The translations under genes and the position numbers were made by a program. The notes beneath the pieces are model-generated. The model did not search any database and was not told the origin of the DNA. It was given only the letters and a program-made list of their open reading frames with translations. A stretch of DNA of 5,074 bases, from assembly GCA_021816505.1 (NCBI GenBank), contig JAKAXS010000244.1:1-5074 (forward strand), in the 5' to 3' direction. Origin of the DNA: Pseudomonadota bacterium. GTDB lineage: Bacteria > Pseudomonadota > Alphaproteobacteria > Rhizobiales > Hyphomicrobiaceae. Shown in pieces: positions 1-5,074 of this stretch (positions are counted from its first letter, which is position 1; every line of letters starts with the position of its first letter).

Positions 1-1
1 A

Positions 2-3000
2 GTTTTAGACGTCCCCTACTTCGATCTGATCGAGGATGCGAACGCCCGTGCTATGGCCGAGGCATGGATGCGACGGGATATGCAGAGTCATTGCGATCTC
101 ACTCGCGGACCGCTTTGTGCTTTTGCTATCTTCAAAGTAAACGCGAACTGCTTTTTTTATTACCACCGCAATCATCACATCGTTTCCGATGGGTACAGCG
201 GGACCCGTTTCGTGCGGAGAGTGGCGCTGCGCTATGCCTCGTTGCTCAGGGGATCTCCAGTTGAGACGGAAAATGCGAGTTCCTGGTTCGATACCCTTCG
301 CGAGGAAGAGAGCTACATAGCATCCGCACGATATGCCCGCGATCGGAACTATTGGATGGCTCGGCTCAAGGATGGGCTGAAACAGGCGACCCTATCGGGG
401 AAACCGCCGGCCGTGATTCCGCCACGCGAATTCCTCCGCGTCACTGACTTCCTCCCCAATCCGGTGGCGGAGAAATTGCGGACCTTGGGCGGTGCTTCTG
501 GGGCAAGTCTCGCTCAAGTCGTTACGGCGGCGGCGGCGCTCTATTTCAGTCGCTTCACCGGTGAGTCCGACATCGTCATAGGTATGGCCGCGAGCGCCAG
601 AGTGGGTGCGAAGGTGCGTAACTCCGACGGCATGGTGGTGAATGTCTTGCCGCTACGGCTGACCATCGATCCCCAGTTGAATTTTGAAGAATTCATACGG
701 GAAGCGTCGAGGACGATGCGCGACGCGTTTCGTCATCAACGCTATCGTAGTGAAGATCTGCGCCACGACTTACAATTACCGCCGAACGTAAATAGCCTTC
801 ATGGGGTGATCGTCAATGTAATGTCTTTCGACTTCGTCCCTGACTTTGCCGGTTGTCCTGTTCAAGTTCACAATGTTTCGAATGGCCCCGTATTCGATCT
901 CTCTTTGACCCTGTATGGAAGCGAAAGAACCGGCGGCCTGCGTATCGATCTTGATGGCAACCCTTCGCATTACCGCCTTGATTGCTTGACGGATCATATG
1001 CAGCGTCTGTTGGACCTGTTTTGTCGGGCCGTAGAGTCCGCGCAGGATATTCCTCTAAGTCAGTTCAGCGTATTGATGAACGACGAGCGCCGCACCGTCC
1101 TCTACGACTGGAACGCCACGATGGTCGACTATCTGCGGGACAAATGCGTTCATCAACTGTTTGAGGAGCAGGCCGCGCGCGCGCCCGACGCCGTGGCGGC
1201 GGCGTTTGAAGATCAGTATTTGACCTATGGCGAGCTCGACCGTCGCGCCAACCGGTTGGCGCATCGTCTGGTCGCGTTGGGGGTTGGCCCGGAGACGCTG
1301 GTGGGCGTGTGTCTCGAGCGCTCGCTGGATCTGATCGTCGGCCTGTTGGGCGTATTGAAAGCGGGCGGGGCTTATCTGCCGCTCGACCCTGCCTATCCGC
1401 AAGCGCGGCTTGCCTTCATGCTGTCGGACGCGCGAGCACCCCTGCTGCTCACCCAGCAGACGCTGCTGGACCGCTTGCCGGCGTTCGGAAACATCCTGTG
1501 CATGGATCGCGACGGGCCGGAGATCGACGCGCTGCCGGATACGCCGCCGCGCTGCGACGCAACTCCCGACAATCTCGCCTATGTCATCTACACATCCGGC
1601 TCAACGGGACAGCCGAAGGGCGTGATGGTTGGCCACCGCAATCTGGCCAATCTGGTTGGCTGGCACCGGCAGGCATATGAGGTCGTGCCTACGGATCGTG
1701 CGACGCAAATTGCCGGCCTGGCCTTCGACGCTTCGGTCTGGGAAATCTGGCCGTATCTCGCGGCGGGCGCTAGCGTGCACATCACCGACGAGGCGACGCG
1801 TCTGGACCCGGTCCGGCTCGTCCGTTGGCTCGTGGAGCAGCGGATCACTCTAACCTTCCTCCCGACGCCGCTGGCGGAGGCGGCGCTGATCGGGGAGTGG
1901 CCGGAGCAGGGTGCATTGCGAGCACTGCTGACCGGAGGCGACAGGCTCGGACGACGACCATCTTCCACCCTGCCGTTTCGCGTCGTCAACCATTACGGGC
2001 CAACCGAGAATACGGTGGTGAGCACCTGCGCCGAAGTTTCGGCGCAGGACACCGCGCACCGCGCGCCGCACATCGGTCGTCCGATTGCCAACACCAGAAT
2101 CTATGTTCTGGACGCTCATTTACAGCCTGTTCCGGTCGGGGTGGCTGGGGAGATCCACATCGGCGGCGACGGGGTGGCGCGCGGCTATCTGAACCGTCCC
2201 GATCTCACCGCCGAACGGTTCCTGCCCGATCCGTTCGCCGTCGAGGCCGGCCACGTTGGCGCCCGCATGTACAAGACCGGCGATTTGGGACGGTGGCTGC
2301 CGGACGGCAACCTGGAATATCTGGGTCGTCTGGATGACCAGGTGAAGATCCGCGGCTTCCGGATCGAGCTTGGGGAGATCGAGGCGGTTCTGGGTCGGCA
2401 TCCTGCGGTGCGGGAGGCGGCGGTGGTCGCGCGCGAGGACGTTTCGGGCGACAAGCGTCTGGCGGCCTATGTCGCGGCGGCGGCGGACGCGCCCGAGGAT
2501 CTTACCGCCGAGCTGCGCCGACATCTGCGCGAGAGCCTGCCCGACTACATGGTTCCCGTCGCCTTCGTGCGACTCGACGCGCTCCCGCTCACGCCCAACG
2601 GCAAGATCGACCGCAAGGCCCTGCCTGCGCCCGGTCGCTCCGAAATACACGAGGCCTATGTCGCGCCACGGACGCCGACGGAGGCGCTGATCACTGGCGT
2701 TTGGGAGGAGGTGCTGGGCCGGGAACAGGTGGGCGCCGAAGACAATTTCTTCGAGCTCGGAGGCCATTCGCTGCTGGCGGTGAAAGTACAGTCTATGCTA
2801 CGCGAGCGCGCAGGTATCGAGCTGCCGATTCAATACATGTTCGAATCGCCGACACCGGCAGCTCTCGTCGAACGTCTCACAGACGGCAGCAAGACGGCAC
2901 AGGAGTCTCAACGCACCGGCGACGATGCCATCGCTGAACCGACCGAAACGATCATGGATCCTGCCGAGGTTGGCGAAGCTCCGGCAGCTCAGGGCGAAGC

Positions 3001-3676
3001 GACGTCGATCGAAGAAATATTGGAGCGGCAGCACACTTATGTGAAGACCTGGACCGGATTCCGCTCATCGCTGGATTCGTTCATCGTGACGATAAATGAA
3101 GCGGGATCTCAAAAAGGGCTATTCTGGTGTCTGCAGGGCCATCGCGAGCTTACGCAGCTTGCGGAATATCTCGGATCCGATCAGCCCGTACATGGCATGC
3201 GTTCGGGATATCTCATCATGGAGTATTCGGAGGCGAATATTCGAGCGATTGCAGCGCATTACGCGGCGGAGATGATCGGGTTGCAGCCCTACGGAGCCTT
3301 TCTTCTCGGAGGCAACTGCCAAGCTGGCATAATTGCCTATGCGATTGCGGTTCGATTACGCGAACTCGGCCGAGAGGTGTCGCTGCTCTTCCTGATGGAA
3401 CTATGCTTGTTCGAACCCTACGATGGCCAGGTCGCACTGATTTTTGGTCGCGACAGTGAGTTCAACCCCTACACTCCAGGGGCGGACCCTGACGCCATAT
3501 TTCGTACCGCATATCCGGCAGGATATACGGTCGATATCGTCAGCGGTGGACATGGCCAGTTCTTTGAAACGCCAAACATCGAGACGCTGGCGGAAGCGAT
3601 CGGCAGGAGATTGGACGGGCACCGTCAGGTTAACAAAAAAGCAGGAAATCTCCCGGCTCTGCCGGAGGGACAGTAG
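2..3676 (+). CDS. NRPS terminal module C-A-PCP-TE, 5' end outside the window
   Basis: This is the C-terminal part of a nonribosomal peptide synthetase. It selects an amino acid, joins it to an upstream acyl or peptidyl chain and releases the product. The frame is open from base 2, and those first codons already read as condensation-domain sequence, so the Met at 53 is internal. Residues here are numbered from that Met. The condensation domain runs to about residue 330, with the active-site motif HHIVSDG at 41-47 (second His 42, Asp 46). Its layout, including ARDRNYW near residue 95, recalls EntF-type C domains (inference). Adenylation is about 365-860. The carrier domain is about 870-942, with FFELGGHSLL and the phosphopantetheine Ser906. 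An acidic, Ala/Pro-rich linker covers 943-990 and the thioesterase about 1000-1195. The gene ends in TAG, 109 bases before a PPTase gene on the same strand. The domain calls are firm; the product is unknown. Confidence 0.96.
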   Translation, partial: VLDVPYFDLIEDANARAMAEAWMRRDMQSHCDLTRGPLCAFAIFKVNANCFFYYHRNHHIVSDGYSGTRFVRRVALRYASLLRGSPVETENASSWFDTLREEESYIASARYARDRNYWMARLKDGLKQATLSGKPPAVIPPREFLRVTDFLPNPVAEKLRTLGGASGASLAQVVTAAAALYFSRFTGESDIVIGMAASARVGAKVRNSDGMVVNVLPLRLTIDPQLNFEEFIREASRTMRDAFRHQRYRSEDLRHDLQLPPNVNSLHGVIVNVMSFDFVPDFAGCPVQVHNVSNGPVFDLSLTLYGSERTGGLRIDLDGNPSHYRLDCLTDHMQRLLDLFCRAVESAQDIPLSQFSVLMNDERRTVLYDWNATMVDYLRDKCVHQLFEEQAARAPDAVAAAFEDQYLTYGELDRRANRLAHRLVALGVGPETLVGVCLERSLDLIVGLLGVLKAGGAYLPLDPAYPQARLAFMLSDARAPLLLTQQTLLDRLPAFGNILCMDRDGPEIDALPDTPPRCDATPDNLAYVIYTSGSTGQPKGVMVGHRNLANLVGWHRQAYEVVPTDRATQIAGLAFDASVWEIWPYLAAGASVHITDEATRLDPVRLVRWLVEQRITLTFLPTPLAEAALIGEWPEQGALRALLTGGDRLGRRPSSTLPFRVVNHYGPTENTVVSTCAEVSAQDTAHRAPHIGRPIANTRIYVLDAHLQPVPVGVAGEIHIGGDGVARGYLNRPDLTAERFLPDPFAVEAGHVGARMYKTGDLGRWLPDGNLEYLGRLDDQVKIRGFRIELGEIEAVLGRHPAVREAAVVAREDVSGDKRLAAYVAAAADAPEDLTAELRRHLRESLPDYMVPVAFVRLDALPLTPNGKIDRKALPAPGRSEIHEAYVAPRTPTEALITGVWEEVLGREQVGAEDNFFELGGHSLLAVKVQSMLRERAGIELPIQYMFESPTPAALVERLTDGSKTAQESQRTGDDAIAEPTETIMDPAEVGEAPAAQGEATSIEEILERQHTYVKTWTGFRSSLDSFIVTINEAGSQKGLFWCLQGHRELTQLAEYLGSDQPVHGMRSGYLIMEYSEANIRAIAAHYAAEMIGLQPYGAFLLGGNCQAGIIAYAIAVRLRELGREVSLLFLMELCLFEPYDGQVALIFGRDSEFNPYTPGADPDAIFRTAYPAGYTVDIVSGGHGQFFETPNIETLAEAIGRRLDGHRQVNKKAGNLPALPEGQ
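1145..2640 (+). other. Adenylation domain; binding-pocket code read as DAWFLGHVVK
   Basis: This domain activates the amino acid as an aminoacyl-AMP and loads it onto the carrier Ser. All core motifs are visible: A1 LTYGEL (390), A3 YTSGSTGQPKG (513), A4 FDASVWE (558), A5 NHYGPTENT (646), A6 GEIHIGGDGVARGYL, A7 YKTGDLGRW, A8 GRLDDQVKIRGFRIELGEIE and A10 NGKIDRKAL with catalytic Lys851. Aligning by eye to GrsA PheA gives pocket residues Asp559, Ala560, Trp563, Phe602, Leu626, Gly628, His647, Val655, Val656 and Lys851. The closest code I know is the leucine code DAWFLGNVVK, which differs only by Asn for His at the 322-equivalent position. A hydrophobic residue such as Leu is therefore the best guess. 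The assignment at the 278-equivalent (Phe602) depends on a gap-free hand alignment and is the weakest point. Confidence 0.85.
3050..3640 (+). other. C-terminal thioesterase domain with Cys nucleophile and reduced lid
   Basis: This is an alpha/beta-hydrolase type I thioesterase that would take the finished chain from the carrier domain and release it by hydrolysis or ring closure. The first strand reads GLFWCLQG from residue 1022, followed by the typical VHGMRSG and YSEANIRAIAAHYAAEM segments. The nucleophile elbow is LLGGNCQAG with Cys1089 where most NRPS thioesterases have Ser. The acid position, 27 residues later as in SrfTE (Ser80 to Asp107), is Glu1116 in LLFLMEL. The catalytic His is His1167 in GGHGQFFE. 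Only 78 residues separate Cys and His, against 127 in SrfTE, and the missing length falls right after the acid strand, where the lid should be. Asp in FGRDSEF, just after the next strand, is an alternative acid. The fold call is strong. The release chemistry cannot be read from the sequence. Confidence 0.88.
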
Positions 3677-3785
3677 ATGTTTGATATATAGGAGATTCCA
3701 TTGGAGAACCGATGTTGTGAGCCGCCAAGGACACCATGGAGGAGGTATTGAGCCTAAGGCAACAATTTTCGGGACATCGCCCTAA

Positions 3786-4541
3786 ATGCCTGCCGAGCTT
3801 GATAGCCTTGTCCACACCCTTTCCGAGCCGCCCGCTGGGATCGCCTGGGCATGGGCCCTGGAGCGCAATGTGGCCGCTCCGCTGGAATCCCAGGTGCTAC
3901 GCACCATCGCTGCCGTCCCAAAGCGTCTCCCGACACCAGGCGAGCTTTGGTTATGGTTCGCCGAGCCGCTTGCAACGCGGTCTAACGAATTCCTTCCACA
4001 TCTGGACCTAGGCGAGCAGGCTCGAGTATTTCGCTTCCATGACGAGGCTAACCGCTGGACCTGCGCCGCCGCACGTGCCGGCCTACGGGCCCTGCTCGCC
4101 GACATGCTGGGCGCGACCCCGCAGAGTCTGAGTTTTGTCTCTGGCCGCAAGGGCAAATTGCTCCTGCCATCGGCACCGATCCATTTCAACGTGAGCCACA
4201 CGCGCGGCTTAGTGGCGATCGCTATTTCCGGCAGCCAAGTGGGCATTGATGTCGAACCTGTCCGCATGACGACGGATTTGATGGATATCGCCCGCCTCGC
4301 CTTCGCGCCCGAGATGCAGGCAGCGTTGCACGACTGCCGAGACGAGACCCTGCAGGCGAGGATGTTTTTCCGTTTCTGGACGTTAGGGGAGGCCTACATT
4401 AAGGCGACCGGCGAAGGCATATCTCAAGGGCTAGCAAGCTTTATCTTCGAACGCGACGCTGCGAAACTGGCCCGTGCCAGCCCCGGCTGGGGTCCTGCGT
4501 CGCGTTGGCGTTTTCACGCAGGTGCACCGGGAGACCGGTAA
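3786..4541 (+). CDS. Sfp-type 4'-phosphopantetheinyl transferase, 3' end truncated
   Basis: PPTases move phosphopantetheine from CoA to the Ser of carrier domains, so this would activate the neighbouring NRPS at Ser906. Visible motifs are GRKGK (120-124), FNVSHTRG (His138), VGIDVEP with metal ligands Asp155 and Glu157, and FWTLGEAYIKATGEGIS with Trp198, Glu202 and Lys206. The Lys normally before that Glu (WxxKEA) is Gly201. TAA directly precedes the ATG in frame, so no earlier start is possible, and I see no good Shine-Dalgarno at it; a GGAGGAGG lies about 40 bases too far upstream. Residues 1-48 are extra for an Sfp/HetI-type enzyme, whose usual start matches PGELWLW near residue 51. The C-terminus reaches RWRFHAG and then loses the final 20-30 residues expected in the family. 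The last six residues and the stop come from an apparent group II intron end. The family is certain; activity is doubtful, and this may be a pseudogene. Confidence 0.88.
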   Translation: MPAELDSLVHTLSEPPAGIAWAWALERNVAAPLESQVLRTIAAVPKRLPTPGELWLWFAEPLATRSNEFLPHLDLGEQARVFRFHDEANRWTCAAARAGLRALLADMLGATPQSLSFVSGRKGKLLLPSAPIHFNVSHTRGLVAIAISGSQVGIDVEPVRMTTDLMDIARLAFAPEMQAALHDCRDETLQARMFFRFWTLGEAYIKATGEGISQGLASFIFERDAAKLARASPGWGPASRWRFHAGAPGDR

Positions 4542-4744
4542 GGAGTGGGGGGTGCAAGTCCACTACGATGAAGGAGTGGCGACCCACATCGGCCTCGAGC
4601 CGTGCGCAGGCGTCCGTGAGGACGTCGGCGAAGCGCCGTTAGGGGTAGGTACAAGCTGTATCCTTGTCGAAAGACCGTGGGACAACCCCATCGTTTCGAC
4701 CTCCAATAGCTTGGGATGCAGTGTCCTCGGATAGCAGCAACACG
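4522..4744 (+). mobile_element. Group II intron remnant, 5' (domain I) part only
   Basis: From GTGCACC at 4522 the sequence stops looking like the PPTase and takes on the character of the 5' end of a bacterial group II intron (family consensus GTGYG). It then carries the familiar stretch GGGGTGCAAGTCCACTACG and, further on, a GAAGCG segment. Compact hairpins follow one another: ACCGG-GAGA-CCGGT (4526-4539, GNRA loop), AGTGG/CCACT (4544-4564), CGTCC-GTGA-GGACG (4611-4624, GNRA loop), and a longer imperfect one closed by GTCGAAA/TTTCGAC (4666-4700). There is no reverse transcriptase/maturase gene and no domain V hairpin, so it cannot splice or move by itself. The right edge is set only by where vapC begins; intron-like sequence is clearest up to about 4640. 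Recognition is from memory of such introns, not from a covariance model. A different structured mobile RNA is the main alternative. Confidence 0.65.
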
Positions 4745-4777
4745 TTCGGACAGCACGTTGGTATCCAACAGGAACAT
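4745..4777 (-). pseudogene. vapC-like PIN-domain toxin, only the first ~11 codons left
   Basis: The minus-strand frame opens with MFLLDTNVLSE, the characteristic first strand of VapC-type PIN ribonucleases, including the first metal-binding Asp of the active site. After this Glu the reading (RVAAIRGHC...) no longer resembles any PIN domain, and the frame runs into the intron-like sequence. Full VapC proteins have about 130-140 residues and three or four acidic active-site residues, so this stub cannot be active. Its ATG overlaps the antitoxin stop codon in the arrangement TGATG, the translationally coupled order normal for antitoxin-toxin operons. The exact break point is uncertain by several bases. 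Confidence 0.75.
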
Positions 4778-5025
4778 CAGGCGAAGTCTGCCGGACGGAG
4801 GTGGATGCTTACCTTCGGCACCGTAAATTCCTCGCTGTCAGGCAGGGCAAGCGCATCCGCGATATTGCATCGCTGTCCGGTGATTCGCTGATATTCCTCG
4901 ATACTCAGCAGAACATGAGACGGAAGCCCTCGGTCCGTGATGAATACTGGCCCGCGTTTTGCTGCCCGTTTGGCTTCACTCGCTTTTTGGTTGAACTCGC
5001 GGCTAGATAGGGTAGTGATGGTCAT
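4777..5025 (-). CDS. Type II antitoxin, Phd/YefM family (partner of a VapC toxin)
   Basis: This is a predicted 82-residue protein starting MTITTLSSREFNQ, followed by KRGPVFITDRGLPSHVLLS and IEEYQRITG. That is the usual Phd/YefM pattern: an N-terminal DNA-binding and dimerisation fold of about 55 residues, then a variable toxin-binding tail, here about residues 56-82 and ending LRPADFA. Such proteins neutralise a cognate toxin and repress their own promoter. An upstream in-frame Met at 5049 exists, but the Met at 5025 is preferred: it has a strong GGGGAGG four bases upstream and matches the family's N-terminus. The stop codon overlaps the ATG of a vapC remnant, so the natural partner was a PIN-domain toxin that is now destroyed. 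The antitoxin frame itself is intact, which makes it an orphan that may still bind DNA or counter related toxins. Confidence 0.9.
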   Translation of the reverse strand: MTITTLSSREFNQKASEAKRAAKRGPVFITDRGLPSHVLLSIEEYQRITGQRCNIADALALPDSEEFTVPKVSIHLRPADFA

Positions 5026-5029
5026 GGAA

Positions 5030-5036
5030 CCTCCCC
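5030..5036 (-). promoter_or_regulatory. Ribosome binding site of the antitoxin gene
   Basis: Read on the minus strand this is GGGGAGG, a near-consensus Shine-Dalgarno, with four bases (TTCC) before the ATG at 5025. It fixes the antitoxin start there and not at the ATG at 5049, which lies upstream of this site. Confidence 0.8.
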
Positions 5037-5049
5037 ATGTCGGAATCAC

Positions 5050-5074
5050 GTAGATAGGTTACTAGGTAGATCGG
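5050..5074. repeat. Direct repeat GTAGATnGG upstream of the antitoxin, possible operator
   Basis: Two copies, GTAGATAGG (5050-5058) and GTAGATCGG (5066-5074), lie 16 bases apart start to start, 25-50 bases upstream of the antitoxin ATG. Phd/YefM antitoxins repress their own promoter by binding repeated sites in this position, so these are candidate operator half-sites. The window ends here and the promoter cannot be defined. The repeat is short and could be chance. Confidence 0.35.

Noticed and set aside
2466..2490. CGG-rich triplet run resembling a microsatellite
   Set aside because: It encodes an ordinary Ala-rich surface loop in the adenylation domain and is normal for GC-rich coding sequence.
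2120..2767. 215-residue open frame on the minus strand
   Set aside because: It lies wholly opposite the adenylation and carrier domains, in very GC-rich sequence where antisense frames stay open by chance. Its translation shows no recognisable domain.
3699..3714. Hairpin CATTGG-AGAA-CCGATG after the NRPS stop, possible terminator
   Set aside because: The stem is only six pairs with one G-T pair and is not followed by a T run, so a Rho-independent terminator is not supported.
3736..4011. Plus-strand frame starting at an ATG upstream of the PPTase
   Set aside because: It overlaps the PPTase in another frame and shows no family resemblance. A frameshifted PPTase start was considered, but the residues do not match any PPTase N-terminus.
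3782..4267. 161-residue open frame on the minus strand
   Set aside because: It is antisense to the PPTase, whose motifs are clear on the plus strand. The translation is low in complexity (Arg/Ser-rich) and has no motif.
4545..4566. tRNA-like T-arm (GGTGCAAGTCC)
   Set aside because: There is no matching acceptor stem, D-arm or anticodon arm around it. The stretch fits the group II intron pattern better.
4514..4744. Continuation of the vapC frame as a full 87-residue toxin
   Set aside because: Only the first 11 residues resemble VapC. The rest reads through the intron-like sequence and lacks the remaining PIN acidic residues.

Overview
The window looks like a secondary-metabolite locus from a moderately GC-rich proteobacterium. 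An alphaproteobacterium is my best guess, from the style of the Phd/VapC pair and the NRPS. This is an inference from sequence style, not a measured taxonomic result.

Positions 2-3676 (+) hold the 3' part of a nonribosomal peptide synthetase (NRPS) gene that starts before the window. It is a complete terminal module: most of a condensation domain (HHIVSDG), an adenylation domain with all core motifs, a peptidyl carrier domain (GGHSL) and a C-terminal thioesterase. The thioesterase is the most unusual part. Its nucleophile elbow reads GGNCQAG (Cys instead of Ser), the acid position holds Glu instead of Asp, and the lid region between acid and His is almost absent. The adenylation-carrier block is far richer in GC than the domains on either side, which suggests a domain exchange.

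Positions 3786-4541 (+) encode an Sfp-type phosphopantetheinyl transferase, the enzyme class that would charge the NRPS carrier domain. The gene looks damaged. It has no good ribosome binding site, its N-terminus resembles a different PPTase subfamily, a conserved Lys of the WxxKEA motif is Gly, and its 3' end runs into what looks like the 5' end of a group II intron at about 4522.

Positions 4522 to about 4744 hold structured RNA-like sequence resembling the first domain of a bacterial group II intron, with no reverse transcriptase and no domain V. It stops against a vapC toxin gene on the minus strand, of which only about the first 11 codons (4745-4777) survive. The intact Phd/YefM-type antitoxin gene (4777-5025, -) remains, with a strong ribosome binding site and a direct repeat upstream that could be an operator. 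The right half is therefore a patchwork of a decaying NRPS accessory gene, a mobile-intron remnant and an orphaned antitoxin.
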